The notes under the pieces: generated by a model
Databases searched by the model: none
What the model was told of the DNA's origin: nothing
The model's input: only the letters and a program-made list of their open reading frames with translations
In this document: positions 21,579 through 31,351 of the stretch, piece after piece
Numbering within the stretch: the stretch's first letter is position 1
How the letters are laid out: each line of letters begins with the position of its first letter
Position numbers and translations under genes: made by a program
Assembly (NCBI GenBank): GCA_022846075.1
Contig: AP025582.1
Span: 186,001-250,000 of the forward strand
Length of the DNA stretch: 64,000 nucleotides
From: Oscillospiraceae bacterium
Lineage (GTDB): Bacteria > Bacillota > Clostridia > Oscillospirales > Oscillospiraceae
Direction of reading: 5' to 3'

Positions 21579-23828
21579 TTATTCCTCCAGCAGGGAGAGC
21601 TGCTTCTCCCCCCGGTCGGTCTCCCTCAAAAGGGCCCCGGCCACGGGGAGGGAGCGGGCCCGGTACCGGGCGGGGTCCTGGATGGCGGTGTCGGCCAGGG
21701 GCCGGGCGGTCTCCAGGTGATACTTGGGCTTGAGGGTCATCACGTTGACCCCCTGGGTGGAGCGGGTGGCCTTGGGGGCCAGGACGGCGGTGTGGAAGAT
21801 CACGCACCGGCCCTCGGAGGAGGTGAGGGCCATCTCCAGGTCCTCCTTCAGATGGTAGGCCGCCGCCAGGGGGGACTTGTCGGAGTAGGCCCCCGTCAGC
21901 TTCTTGCGCCTTGTCTGGGTCTGGTAGGCCGCCAGCTCCACCCGGGCCGCCTTGCCGTTCTGGAAGAAGAACAGCAGGTGGCCGGAGTAGTCGCCGGTGA
22001 CGCAGGCCCACACCACGCTCTCCCCGGGGTCCATGCCCAGCTTTGTGGGGAGGTAATCCCCCAGGACGCTGGCCTTGGCGTCGTCGAAGTCGCAAAGCCG
22101 GGTCTTGTAGCACTGCTGGGTGTCGGTAAAGACCAGCAGCTCGTCCCGGTTGCTGCCGTCCCAGCGCAGGTAGGGGCCGTCCCCCTCCTTGTACTTCTGG
22201 TCGGAGCTCATCCGAAGGGACTGGGGGGTGATCTTCTTCAAGTATCCCTCTTTGGAGAGGAAGACATGCACCGGGTAGTCGGGGACCTCCTCCTCGGGCT
22301 CGGGCTCGTCGGAGCGCTGATGCTCGTAGACGATCTCGGTGTGCCGGGGGGCGGGGTACTTTTTCTCCACCTCCTTGAGCTCGCCGGCGATGATGCTCTT
22401 CACCCGCTGGGGGTGGTCCAGGATGTCCTGGAGGTCCTCGATCTCCTTCTCCAGGTCCTCGGTCTCGGCCACCCGTTTGAGGATGTACTCCTTGTTGATG
22501 TTCCGCAGGCGGATGTCCGCCACATACTCGGCCTGGATCTGGTCGATGCCGAAGCCGATCATCAGGTTGGGAATGACCTCGGCGTCAGCCTCGGTGTCCC
22601 GGATGATCTTGATGGCCCGGTCGATGTCCAGCAGGATCTTTTTAAGGCCCTTCAAAAGGTGGAGCTTGTCCTTTTTCTTTTTCTGGATGAAATAGGTCCG
22701 GCGGCGGATGCTCTCCACCCGCCAGGCCACCCACTCCTCCAAGATCTGCCGCACCCCCATCACCCGGGGCATCCCGGCGATGAGGATGTTGAAGTTGCAG
22801 CCGAAGGAGTCCTGGAGGGGGGTGGACTTGAAGAGCCGGGCCATCAGCTTGTCCGGGTCGGTGCCCCGCTTCAGGTCGATGGTGAGCTTGAGGCCGTTCA
22901 GGTCGGTCTCATCCCGCATGTCGGCGATCTCCTTGAGCTTTCCCGCCTTCACCAGCTCCGTCACCTTGTCCATGATGGCCTCGACGGTGGTGGTATAGGG
23001 GATCTCAAAGATCTCGATGACGTTCTCTTCCTTCACGTAGCGCCACTTGGCCCGGACCTGGAAGGAGCCCCGGCCGGTGTTGTAGATAGCGGCCATGGCC
23101 GCCCCGTCGTAGAGAAGCTGGCCGCCGGTGGGGAAATCGGGGGCCTTCAGGATGGACAGCAGGTCGCATTCCGGGTCCTTCATAAAGGCGATGGTGGCCT
23201 CGCAGACCTCGTGGAGGTTGAAGCCGCACAGGTTGGAGGCCATGCCCACGGCGATGCCCATGTTGGAGGACACCAGCACGTTGGGGAAGGTGGTGGGCAG
23301 AAGAGTGGGCTCGGTGAGGGAGCCGTCATAGTTGGGCACGAAGTCCACGGCGTCCTGGTCGATGTCCCGGAAGAACTCGGCGCAGATGGGGTCCAGCCGG
23401 GCCTCGGTGTACCGGCTGGCGGCCCAGGCCATGTCCCGGGAGTAGACTTTGCCGAAGTTGCCCTTGGAGTCCACCAGGGGGTGGAGAAGGGCCCCGTAGC
23501 CCCGGGAGAGGCGCACCATGGTGTCGTAGATGGCCTGGTCCCCGTGGGGGTTCAGCTTCATAGTCTGGCCCACGATGTTGGCCGACTTGATCCGCCCGCC
23601 CCCCAGCAGCTTCATCTGGTACATGGTGTAGAGGAGCTTGCGGTGGGAGGGCTTGAAGCCGTCGATCTCGGGGATGGCCCGGGAGATGATGACGCTCATG
23701 GCGTAGGGCATGTAGTTGATCTCCAGGGTTTGGGTGATGGGCTGCTCCAGCACCTCGGGCCGAAGGCCCATCACATTGGGGTCGGCGGGGCGGTGCTTCA
23801 CCTCATCGGGGCTCTTTTTCTTTGCCAT
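21579..23828 (-). CDS. Type IIA topoisomerase subunit A (GyrA/ParC family)
   Basis: A 749-residue DNA-cleaving subunit. The winged-helix region has RAIPEIDGFKPSHRKLLYTM (about residue 50). The catalytic tyrosine is in AASRYTEARLDP (about residue 138). A coiled-coil gate lies near residues 395-470, and a shorter C-terminal domain follows from about 515. No GyrA box (QRRGGKG) was seen, so ParC-like or a clostridial second enzyme is more likely than gyrase. Where E. coli GyrA has HGDSAVYD, this protein has HGDQAIYD. The matching B subunit lies 4 kb upstream at 27808-29793. Confidence 0.9.
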   Translation of the reverse strand: MAKKKSPDEVKHRPADPNVMGLRPEVLEQPITQTLEINYMPYAMSVIISRAIPEIDGFKPSHRKLLYTMYQMKLLGGGRIKSANIVGQTMKLNPHGDQAIYDTMVRLSRGYGALLHPLVDSKGNFGKVYSRDMAWAASRYTEARLDPICAEFFRDIDQDAVDFVPNYDGSLTEPTLLPTTFPNVLVSSNMGIAVGMASNLCGFNLHEVCEATIAFMKDPECDLLSILKAPDFPTGGQLLYDGAAMAAIYNTGRGSFQVRAKWRYVKEENVIEIFEIPYTTTVEAIMDKVTELVKAGKLKEIADMRDETDLNGLKLTIDLKRGTDPDKLMARLFKSTPLQDSFGCNFNILIAGMPRVMGVRQILEEWVAWRVESIRRRTYFIQKKKKDKLHLLKGLKKILLDIDRAIKIIRDTEADAEVIPNLMIGFGIDQIQAEYVADIRLRNINKEYILKRVAETEDLEKEIEDLQDILDHPQRVKSIIAGELKEVEKKYPAPRHTEIVYEHQRSDEPEPEEEVPDYPVHVFLSKEGYLKKITPQSLRMSSDQKYKEGDGPYLRWDGSNRDELLVFTDTQQCYKTRLCDFDDAKASVLGDYLPTKLGMDPGESVVWACVTGDYSGHLLFFFQNGKAARVELAAYQTQTRRKKLTGAYSDKSPLAAAYHLKEDLEMALTSSEGRCVIFHTAVLAPKATRSTQGVNVMTLKPKYHLETARPLADTAIQDPARYRARSLPVAGALLRETDRGEKQLSLLEE

Positions 23829-23859
23829 TGGTATCAGTCCTTGTCGTCAGGTTTCTGTC

Positions 23860-25431
23860 TCACTCCGGCAGTCCGAGGACGCCGGTTTGAAAGAGGGTGT
23901 CGTCGAAGATGGGGGCGGTGGCGGGGTCGGCCTTTAACTGCTGATAGACAAGGCCCCGTTCGGTCTGCCAGACGTCCTGGCCCGGCTCGTAGGTCCCGGC
24001 CCAGCGGGTATAGCCGTTCAGGTAGTCCTCATAGGCGTCGTCCCAGGAGGAAAAATCCTCACACAGCAGCCTTGCGGCGGGCTCCACCAGCTCCAGGGCC
24101 TCGGGGTAGGTCACGTAGCCGGCCAGGTAGCCCCACTGGGCCAGACTGCTGACGCGGAACAGGTCCCAGGCGGGGTAAGCGCCGGGGGCGGCCAGAAGTC
24201 CGTCGATGGAGGCGGTCAATGTCTCCCGGCTGTCGATGGGCCAGCCGTTGCGGAAGCTCTGGCGGGCGAAGTCGGGGCCGGTGGTCTCCAGCGCGTTTGT
24301 CACCGCGCTGCCTACCGGGGCGGCGCCGAAGCGGCGCTTGCCGCCGAAGAGGGCGGTGTCGCCGCTGTGGTTCTCGGCGCTGAGGACGGCCCCCATGCCC
24401 AGGGCCCACGCCTCCAGATTGGAGTCCCCCGCCGCCGATTTGTCCTCAGTGATGGCCACCTGCCGCTTCTCCGGCAGCCATTCCACCTTCTGGCCGAAAA
24501 ACTCGGCGATGTAGCGGATGGGGATGTAGGTGCGGCTGTTTTCGGCGTAGGGGGCCACATCCATCTGGAGGGGGACGCCGTTTTGCAGGGCGGTGGTCTC
24601 GCCCAGGGTCATAACGATGGTGTCCCCGGCCCGGGTGATGGTGACCTGCCCGGTGGAGGCGTCGTAGTCCACCGTGGCCCCCATCAGCTCGGCCAGACGG
24701 CGCACGGGGACCATGGTGCGGTCATTGCGGGTCTGGGCGGTGGAGGTGTCCACGTAATTGGCGTCGTAGCGGACGGCGCGGGGGTGGACCACATCGCCGT
24801 CCAGGGTGACCAGAAGCAGATTTTCCGCCACGTCCCGTTTTTCCTGGGGCAGCTGGGCCAGCAGGGGGCAGTCCAGCAGGGCGGACATGGTGAACTGAGG
24901 GTAGTCCAGCAGATAGCTCAGCGCGCCCACGAAGAAGCTCAGGCCCTTGCCCTCCAGACCCCCGGTCACGTCCTGGTCCCAGAGGTTGGCCCTGGCGTTC
25001 CAGAGATAGGCCAGATAGCGCCCGGGCTCCTGGCCGGGGGCGTAGTGGGCGGCCAGCTCGAAGTCGCTTCCGATTTTCTCCGTCTGCCCCCGGGATGCCG
25101 CGTTGACGGCAAACTGGAGGGACAGCAGGCCCAGTTCGAAGCGGACGCCGGGGTCATTAGAGTAGGTCAGGGCCCGGCGGCGGTTGTAGAGGACGGTATC
25201 CGTGCCGCTCTGGGGCGCCGGGTTCCCCGCCTCCGCGTGGGCGCGGAGCTGTAAAATGGTGTCCCAGGTCTCGCCGTCATAGGCCGTGCTGCCCTCAAAC
25301 ACGGCGTATTCCTCCTCGGGGCACCAGGGGGGCGGCGTGGGGGTGACGGAATCGGCCGCCCGGGCGGCGGGGAAGAGCGCCAGCAGCAGGGCCAATACCA
25401 GGGACAGCGGGAGAAACGAATTGCGCCTCAT
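23860..25431 (-). CDS. Secreted stalk-domain (copper amine oxidase N-like) protein
   Basis: A 523-residue protein with signal peptide MRRNSFLPLSLVLALLLALF ending near PAARA. The start at 25431 has GGAGGAAGG. At about residues 212-330 two copies of a stalk (Cu-amine-oxidase N-terminal) fold are visible: DRTMVPVRRLAELMGATVDYD and RTYIPIRYIAEFFGQKVEWL, cited by their cores MVPVRRLAELMGA and YIPIRYIAEFFGQ. These domains bind cell-surface components in Gram-positive bacteria. The flanking regions are unknown helical sequence. The gene lies between the two topoisomerase subunits. Confidence 0.75.
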   Translation of the reverse strand: MRRNSFLPLSLVLALLLALFPAARAADSVTPTPPPWCPEEEYAVFEGSTAYDGETWDTILQLRAHAEAGNPAPQSGTDTVLYNRRRALTYSNDPGVRFELGLLSLQFAVNAASRGQTEKIGSDFELAAHYAPGQEPGRYLAYLWNARANLWDQDVTGGLEGKGLSFFVGALSYLLDYPQFTMSALLDCPLLAQLPQEKRDVAENLLLVTLDGDVVHPRAVRYDANYVDTSTAQTRNDRTMVPVRRLAELMGATVDYDASTGQVTITRAGDTIVMTLGETTALQNGVPLQMDVAPYAENSRTYIPIRYIAEFFGQKVEWLPEKRQVAITEDKSAAGDSNLEAWALGMGAVLSAENHSGDTALFGGKRRFGAAPVGSAVTNALETTGPDFARQSFRNGWPIDSRETLTASIDGLLAAPGAYPAWDLFRVSSLAQWGYLAGYVTYPEALELVEPAARLLCEDFSSWDDAYEDYLNGYTRWAGTYEPGQDVWQTERGLVYQQLKADPATAPIFDDTLFQTGVLGLPE

Positions 25432-25508
25432 AAAAACCTTCCTCCTTCTCACCACGCGGGGTGGTATGAAAAAAGCCGGGATACGGAGACAGGGGAAAAA
25501 TCAGCATT

Positions 25509-25541
25509 GCCGGCCCGCCCCCTTCTGAGGGGCGGGCCGGC
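25509..25541 (-). terminator. Terminator after the 706-residue stalk-domain gene
   Basis: On the minus strand GCCGGCCCGCCCC and GGGGCGGGCCGGC form a long stem followed by AATGCTGATTTTTCC. Confidence 0.85.
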
Positions 25542-25580
25542 GGCGCTGTTTGGGTCGCGGGGAAAGGGAAGCTCCTTCGA

Positions 25581-27701
25581 TCAGAAGCTGCCCAGCTCCA
25601 CCAGCTCGGCTCCCTCGGGAGGCGCGGCGGTGGGCACGTCGGAGGTCTTTTTCCGGCTGGACTGGGTGTCCATCTTTAGGGAGAACTGGTTCTTCCAGTG
25701 GAATTCGGCGGTGCCGGAGGCCTGGTCGGCGGTGCCGGAGGAGGAGGAGGCCATGCGGAAATCGAAGAGGTTCATGGCCCAGGTGATGGCGGCGGTCTCG
25801 GCGGCGCCGGTGGCATACCAACTGCTGTCGGCGATCATGGCGGCCGCGGCGTCCATGTCCATCCGGAAGGCGGCCTTGGCGGAGAACTTCCCGTTCTCGC
25901 TCACGGAGATGGCCATGTCATACTCCTTGAAGATGGAGACGTCCTGCCCGGCCAGCTCGGACATCAGGCCGTTGACGGTCTTGGCGTCGATCTTCCAGGT
26001 GAGGGTGCCGCCGCTCTCGGTGAACCGGTCGGCGCCGAAGAGGAGGGCCAAGGTGTCCAGGGAGCTGGTGAAGGAGTAATAAGAGTAGGTGGGGCTCCAG
26101 CTGGACTCGCTCTGGGCGACCAGCTCGTCGTAGAGGATGTCGGCGGTGTTCCACTCCCCGGCCATCATCTTCTTGAGGCTGTCGGCGGTGAGGCCCAGGT
26201 CCAGGGCGTACCAGGTGTCGGCGCTGACGCTGTCGTCAAAGGAGGCCAGGATGGGGGCGTTCCAGTAGACCATCCCGGTGTCCAGGTTCATGATAAGCTC
26301 CACCTTGATGCCGGTGAGCAGGGTCTTTAGGTCCTTGAGGGTGAACTTGGGCATGTCGGCGGCCAGCTTGTCGAGGGTCTGCTGGCTCAGAAGGCCCAGC
26401 AGGTCGGCCACGCTCACCGTCACGGTCACGTCGTACACATTGTCCCGGAAGAGAGCCTCGCTCTTCACCGTGGCGTGGTAGGTCTTGTCGCCGTCGATGG
26501 AGTTGAAGGCGGTAAAGGAGATGTCGGAGGTGCCGGTGGTACGGTAGCTCTGGCCGGCTTCGCCCATCTGGGCCTTCATCAGCCGGTTCATCAGCTTGTC
26601 AAAGGAGGAGAAGTCGGTCCCGGCCATCATGGTCTCCCGGTTCAAAAGCACCACCTGGTTTTGGTTGGCGTTCCACACCACGTCCCAGCCGTTGGACTCG
26701 GCGGCGGTGCGGAGGGGGACGCTCTCCTCGGTGAAGTGGGCGCCGAAGAGGGTGTTGGCGGTCTCGGCGGAGACGTAGGTCACGCCGTCCACGGCGGTGA
26801 GCTCGGTGTCCACATACTCGCCGTTGGACACCAGGGTCAGGGGGCGGTCGCCGGAGCTTTGACCGGGATACCAGTTGGAGTCATAGTTGTAATAGGTCAT
26901 GTACTCCACGTACATATCCTCGGCAAATTCCTCCTGACTCAGGAGGGTATAGAGGTCCATGTAAGCGTCCTTGCCGTCATAGAAGTAGAAGCTCTCCTCA
27001 AAAAAGGTGTCGGCGTCAAAGTTCTCCCAGCTCTCCGGGTCGGCGGCCCGGTAGGCCTCCGCCTTGGCGTGGGTCTCGGCCACGTTCAGACGGTCGTTGA
27101 TATAGAGGAACTTCGCACGGGCGGGCACCTGGTCCGGGCTGTCCAAGCCGTAATCCTCCATGAACGCCTCCGTCGGGTCCTGATAACCCTGGGAGACCAG
27201 ATAGGCGTTTACGTCAAAATTGGCCATCTCCTCGGGGTGGGCGGCCTCGTAAGACGTCACCACGTAGCTGGAGTAGGCGTCGTAAACCTGGTCGCTGAGG
27301 TACTCCCGCCACATGGCGTCCTTGAAGCCGGCGTCGTCGACCTCGAAGAAGGTCATGTACTCCTCCTTGGTCCAGACGGCACAGCCGCTTCCCCAGCTCT
27401 CGGCGAACCAGGCGTCGGCGTCAAAGGCGGCGTACTCCTCGGGGTGGGCGGCGGTATAATCGGCGATGAACTGGGTCTCAAAAGCCTCGTAGTCCGACAC
27501 GGTGTTGGCGCTGACGGAGATCCCGACGTCAGCCTCCGCCTCGGGGACAAGCAGCGGCGCGGGGATGTCCAAGTCATAGGCCTCGGTAATGGCCTGGATC
27601 TCCTCAGGGGTGGGCTCCGCCTCCTCGGCAAAGGCGGGAACGGACAGGGACAGCCCCAGCGTCAGGGCGGTGAGGGCGGCGAGAAAACGACGATGCTTCA
27701 T
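25581..27701 (-). CDS. Large exported protein with stalk-like domain
   Basis: A 706-residue protein with signal peptide MKHRRFLAALTALTLGLSLS ... AFA. The acidic N-terminal half (about residues 60-290) has several repeats of the pattern tyrosine-aspartate followed by AHPEE, as in TAAHPEEYAAF and EAAHPEEMANF. A copper-amine-oxidase-like segment follows (VSAETANTLFGAHF, TAAESNGWDVVWN; about residues 300-350). The C-terminal half resembles long beta-rich surface domains. I do not recognise a function; surface location is likely. Confidence 0.7.
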   Translation of the reverse strand: MKHRRFLAALTALTLGLSLSVPAFAEEAEPTPEEIQAITEAYDLDIPAPLLVPEAEADVGISVSANTVSDYEAFETQFIADYTAAHPEEYAAFDADAWFAESWGSGCAVWTKEEYMTFFEVDDAGFKDAMWREYLSDQVYDAYSSYVVTSYEAAHPEEMANFDVNAYLVSQGYQDPTEAFMEDYGLDSPDQVPARAKFLYINDRLNVAETHAKAEAYRAADPESWENFDADTFFEESFYFYDGKDAYMDLYTLLSQEEFAEDMYVEYMTYYNYDSNWYPGQSSGDRPLTLVSNGEYVDTELTAVDGVTYVSAETANTLFGAHFTEESVPLRTAAESNGWDVVWNANQNQVVLLNRETMMAGTDFSSFDKLMNRLMKAQMGEAGQSYRTTGTSDISFTAFNSIDGDKTYHATVKSEALFRDNVYDVTVTVSVADLLGLLSQQTLDKLAADMPKFTLKDLKTLLTGIKVELIMNLDTGMVYWNAPILASFDDSVSADTWYALDLGLTADSLKKMMAGEWNTADILYDELVAQSESSWSPTYSYYSFTSSLDTLALLFGADRFTESGGTLTWKIDAKTVNGLMSELAGQDVSIFKEYDMAISVSENGKFSAKAAFRMDMDAAAAMIADSSWYATGAAETAAITWAMNLFDFRMASSSSGTADQASGTAEFHWKNQFSLKMDTQSSRKKTSDVPTAAPPEGAELVELGSF

Positions 27702-27766
27702 GGAAAATACCTCCTTTTTATTGGGGACTCGCTCCGCACGGTTTCAGCAGCTTCTATGGATACCCT

Positions 27767-27795
27767 ATCATAAACACAAACAAATTGTGTATCAA
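27767..27795 (-). promoter_or_regulatory. Promoter of the 706-residue exported protein gene
   Basis: On the minus strand TTGATA (27795-27790), a 17-base spacer and TATGAT (27772-27767). It begins right after the end of the topoisomerase B gene, so the exported proteins form their own transcription unit. Confidence 0.65.
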
Positions 27796-27807
27796 ACCGT
27801 TTACAGA

Positions 27808-29793
27808 TCAGGAGATGTCGGCCAGCTCCAGGAATTTGTACCCATTTTCCGCGATGTGGTCCTTCCGGCCCTGGAGGTTGTCCCCCAGAAGAAGGTCGAA
27901 CATCCGGGCGGTGGCCTCCACGTCCTCGGGCATCACCTTGATGAGCCGCCGGGTGTCCGGGTTCATGGTGGTCAGCCACATCATCTCCGGCTCGTTCTCG
28001 CCCAGGCCCTTGGAGCGCTGGATGCTGATTTTCTTGTCCGCGCCGATTTCGGCCACGATGTCGTCCTTCTCCTTGTTGGAATAGGCGAACCAGGTCTTTT
28101 CCTTGTAATTGATCTCGTAGAGGGGGGACTCGGCGATATACACGTACCCCCGGCGGATGAGGGTGGGGGTGAGCCGCCAGAGCATGGTCAGGATGAGGGT
28201 CCTGATCTGGTAGCCGTCCACGTCGGCGTCGGTACAGATGACCACCTTGCTCCAGCGAAGGTTCATCAAATCGAAGGAGGCCAGGTCCTTGGCGTGCTTG
28301 TCGTTGACCTCGATGCCGCAGCCCAGGACCTTCAAAAGGTCGGTGATGATCTCCGACTTGAAGATCTTGGCGTAGTCGGCCTTGAGGCAGTTCAGGATCT
28401 TACCCCGGACGGGCATGATGCCCTGGAACTCCGCGTCCCGGGACAGCTTGACCGAGCCCAGGGCGGAGTCGCCCTCCACGATGTAGAGCTCCCGGCGCTC
28501 GGCGTCCTTGGTGCGGCAGTCCACGAACTTCTGGACCCGGTTTGACAGGTCCATGTTCCCCGTCAGCTTTTTCTTGATGTTCAGCCGGGCCTTCTCGGCG
28601 GACTCCCGGGAGCGCTTGTTGATGAGCACCTGCTCGCCGATCTTCTCCGCGTCGAAGGGGTTTTCGATGAAGTAGACCTGCATCTGCTCCTTGAGGAAGT
28701 CGGTCATGGCCTCCTGGACGAACTTGTTGTTGATGGCCTTCTTGGTCTGGTTTTCGTAGGAGGTCTGGGTGGAGAAGTTGTTGGACACCATCACCAGACA
28801 GTCCATGATGTCGTTCCAGGTGATCTTACTCTCGTTCTTCTGGTACTTCCCCTGCTGGCGGAGGTACCCGTCGATGGCGGAGACGAAGGCGGACTTGGCC
28901 GCCTTCTCCGGGCTGCCGCCGTGCTCCAGCCAGGAGGAGTTGTGGTAATACTCGATGATATTCACCGTGTTGGAAAAACAGAAGGAGACCGACAGCTTTA
29001 CCTTATATTCCGGCTTGTCCTCCCGGTCCCGGCCTTTGCGCTCGGTCTGCCAGAACACCGGCTGGGTCAGGGACTTTTCCCCCGCCAGCTCCTTGACGTA
29101 GTCCTGGATGCCGTTTTCGTAGAGAAAATCGGTAGTCTCGAACCTGCCGGGGGTGGTCTCGTTCTTGAACCGGAAGGTGACCCCGGCGTTGACCACCGCC
29201 TGGCGCTTCATCACATCGGTGTAATATTCCGTTGGGATATCAATGTCCGTAAACACGTCCAGGTCGGGCTTCCAGTGGAAGGTGGAGCCGGTCTTTTTCC
29301 CGGCATAGGGCTCTTTCTTGAGCCCGCCCACGTTCTCGCCTTTTTCAAAGTGGAGGGTGTACTCGAAGCCGTCCCGGCGGATGAGGGCGTCAAAGTATTC
29401 GCTGGCGTACTGGGTGGCGCAGGAGCCCAGGCCGTTGAGGCCGAGGGAGTACTCGTAGTTGTCGTCCCCGCCGCCGTACTTGCCGCCGGCGTAGAGCTCG
29501 CAGAACACCAGCTCCCAGTTGAACTTGCCCTCTTTTTCGTTCCAGTCCACCGGGCAGCCCCGGCCCAGGTCCTCCACCTGGATGGAGTGGTCCAGGAAAC
29601 GGGTGACCGTGATGAGGTTGCCGTGGCCCTCCTTGGCTTCGTCGATGGCGTTGGAGAGGATCTCAAAGACGGCGTGCTCACAGCCGTCCAGCCCGTCGGA
29701 GCCGAAGATGACGCCGGGGCGCTTGCGGACCCGGTCGGCCCCCTTCAGGGAGGTGATGGATGAGTTGTCGTATTGGGGTTTTCTGCTTGCCAT
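27808..29793 (-). CDS. Type IIA topoisomerase subunit B (GyrB/ParE family)
   Basis: A 661-residue ATPase subunit. GHKL motifs are FEILSNAIDEAKEG (about residue 43), VEDLGRGCPVD (about residue 73) and LGLNGLGSCATQYAS. The TOPRIM domain has ELYIVEGDSALGSVK (about residue 427) and VVICTDADVDGYQIRTL (about residue 508), keeping the Glu and Asp metal ligands. Length fits ParE-like enzymes without the insert of E. coli GyrB. The final part (EMMWLTTMNPDTRRLIKV) is typical. It is paired with the A subunit at 21579-23828. Confidence 0.9.
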   Translation of the reverse strand: MASRKPQYDNSSITSLKGADRVRKRPGVIFGSDGLDGCEHAVFEILSNAIDEAKEGHGNLITVTRFLDHSIQVEDLGRGCPVDWNEKEGKFNWELVFCELYAGGKYGGGDDNYEYSLGLNGLGSCATQYASEYFDALIRRDGFEYTLHFEKGENVGGLKKEPYAGKKTGSTFHWKPDLDVFTDIDIPTEYYTDVMKRQAVVNAGVTFRFKNETTPGRFETTDFLYENGIQDYVKELAGEKSLTQPVFWQTERKGRDREDKPEYKVKLSVSFCFSNTVNIIEYYHNSSWLEHGGSPEKAAKSAFVSAIDGYLRQQGKYQKNESKITWNDIMDCLVMVSNNFSTQTSYENQTKKAINNKFVQEAMTDFLKEQMQVYFIENPFDAEKIGEQVLINKRSRESAEKARLNIKKKLTGNMDLSNRVQKFVDCRTKDAERRELYIVEGDSALGSVKLSRDAEFQGIMPVRGKILNCLKADYAKIFKSEIITDLLKVLGCGIEVNDKHAKDLASFDLMNLRWSKVVICTDADVDGYQIRTLILTMLWRLTPTLIRRGYVYIAESPLYEINYKEKTWFAYSNKEKDDIVAEIGADKKISIQRSKGLGENEPEMMWLTTMNPDTRRLIKVMPEDVEATARMFDLLLGDNLQGRKDHIAENGYKFLELADIS

Positions 29794-29908
29794 TCAAGTT
29801 CCCTCACAGTATAATTGATAAATATGCCGCAGAACGGCATACAGATATTATTACAGTCTAATATTATATCACATCGGGTCAATCGTCAAGGAAAGGAAGC
29901 CGTTCAAT

Positions 29909-31150
29909 ATGGATATAAAAGCCCTTCTTCCCCAATACGCCAAGCTCCTGGTGGAAACCGGCTGCGCCCTGAAGCCGGGCCAGCCCCTCCTCCTCACCGC
30001 CCCCGTGGAGGCCGCCCCCTTCGCCCGGATGGTGGCCGAGGCGGCCTGGGCCGCCGGCGCCGGGGAGGTGACCGTGGAGTGGGCCGACCAGGGGGTGAGC
30101 CGCCTTCGCTACCTTCACGCCCCCATGTCCGCCTTCGAGGCGGTGCCCGCCTGGAAGCAGGCCCTTTTGAACGGGGCCGCCCAGGCCGGGGCCGCCATCC
30201 TCACCCTGGACGGGGAGGACCCCGACGGCATGGCGGGCATCGACCCCGCCCGGTTCACCGCCTGGGCCCGGGCCTCCCACCGGGACTGCAAGCCCTTCTA
30301 TGAGGGGATGGACATGGGCCGGAACGTCTGGTGCATCGCCGGGGCGGCCACCCCCGCCTGGGCGAGGAAGGTCTTTCCCGGCCTGCCGGAGGGGGAGGCC
30401 GTGGAACAGCTGTGGGAGGCCATCCTCTCCACCGCCCGGGCGGACGGCCCCGACCCGGCGGGGGCCTGGAGGACCCACTCCGCCGCCCTCCAGCGGCGGA
30501 TTCGGCTTTTGAACGCCAAGGGCTTCGACGCCCTCCATTACACCGCCGCCAACGGCACCGACTTCACCGTGGGCATGAACCCCGGCCACATCTGGGCCGG
30601 GGGCGGGGCCGAGACGGTGGACGGCACCTGGTTTTTCCCCAACATGCCCACCGAGGAGATTTTCACCTCCCCCCACCGGGACCGGGCGGACGGGGTGGTC
30701 CACTCCGCCCTGCCGCTCAATTACCAGGGCGGGCTCATCGAGGACTTCTGGATCCGGTTTGAGAACGGCGCGGCGGTGGACTGCGGGGCTAAGGCCGGAC
30801 TGGACCGGCTCCGGAGCATCCTGGACACCGACGAGGGGGCGCGGCACTTGGGTGAGGTGGCCCTGGTGCCCCACGCCTCCCCCATCGCCCAGTCGGGCAT
30901 CCTCTTCTACTCCACGCTCTATGACGAGAACGCCGCCTGCCACCTGGCCCTGGGGAAGGGCTTTCCCCACTGCGTGGCCGGGGGGCTAGAAATGGACGAG
31001 AAGGGGCTGGCCGAGCACCATGTGAATTTGTCCGCCGCCCACGTGGACTTCATGATCGGCACCGCCGATTTGTCCATTACCGGGGTTTCCGCCGACGGGG
31101 CGGAGGTGCCGGTGTTCCGGGAGGGGAACTGGGCGGGGGAGTTTGTTTGA
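29909..31150 (+). CDS. Aminopeptidase, M29 family
   Basis: A 413-residue metallo-aminopeptidase of the AmpS/PepS/aminopeptidase T type. Likely metal ligands are the glutamates in NMPTEEIFTSP (about residue 250) and HLGEVALVP (about residue 317), the histidine in DENAACHLALG, and HVDFMIGT near residue 380. These match the M29 pattern. It is cytosolic and should release N-terminal residues from peptides. The ATG at 29909 follows GGAAAGGAAG. It is transcribed away from the topoisomerase B gene. Confidence 0.9.
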   Translation: MDIKALLPQYAKLLVETGCALKPGQPLLLTAPVEAAPFARMVAEAAWAAGAGEVTVEWADQGVSRLRYLHAPMSAFEAVPAWKQALLNGAAQAGAAILTLDGEDPDGMAGIDPARFTAWARASHRDCKPFYEGMDMGRNVWCIAGAATPAWARKVFPGLPEGEAVEQLWEAILSTARADGPDPAGAWRTHSAALQRRIRLLNAKGFDALHYTAANGTDFTVGMNPGHIWAGGGAETVDGTWFFPNMPTEEIFTSPHRDRADGVVHSALPLNYQGGLIEDFWIRFENGAAVDCGAKAGLDRLRSILDTDEGARHLGEVALVPHASPIAQSGILFYSTLYDENAACHLALGKGFPHCVAGGLEMDEKGLAEHHVNLSAAHVDFMIGTADLSITGVSADGAEVPVFREGNWAGEFV

Positions 31151-31350
31151 TAACACCTTTCCGAAGGTGGGGGAGCCGTGGGGGGCTATTCTTTCTAAAA
31201 AGAACAGCCTCCATACCCCCCCGAGACCCCCTCTCTCAACGACCAAAGAGGGACCCCCGCAGGTGCCCCTCCTTTGGAAACCTCCCCGAGCTGTCCACAA
31301 GAACGTAATAAAACCCCGGGGCCGCACTTCGTAGCGGCCCCGGGGTTCGT
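31151..31350 (+). repeat. Dispersed repeat module A, copy 3 (internal hairpin missing)
   Basis: It begins immediately after the aminopeptidase stop. It keeps the GGGGGCTATTCTTTC hairpin, the CAACGACCAAAG ... CCTTTGGAAACCTCCCCGAGCTGTCCACAAGA core and the terminal AACCCCGGGGCCGC stem. It lacks the CAGGGGGAGAG / CTCTCCCCCTG stem of copies 1 and 2. Confidence 0.78.
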
Positions 31351-31351
31351 T

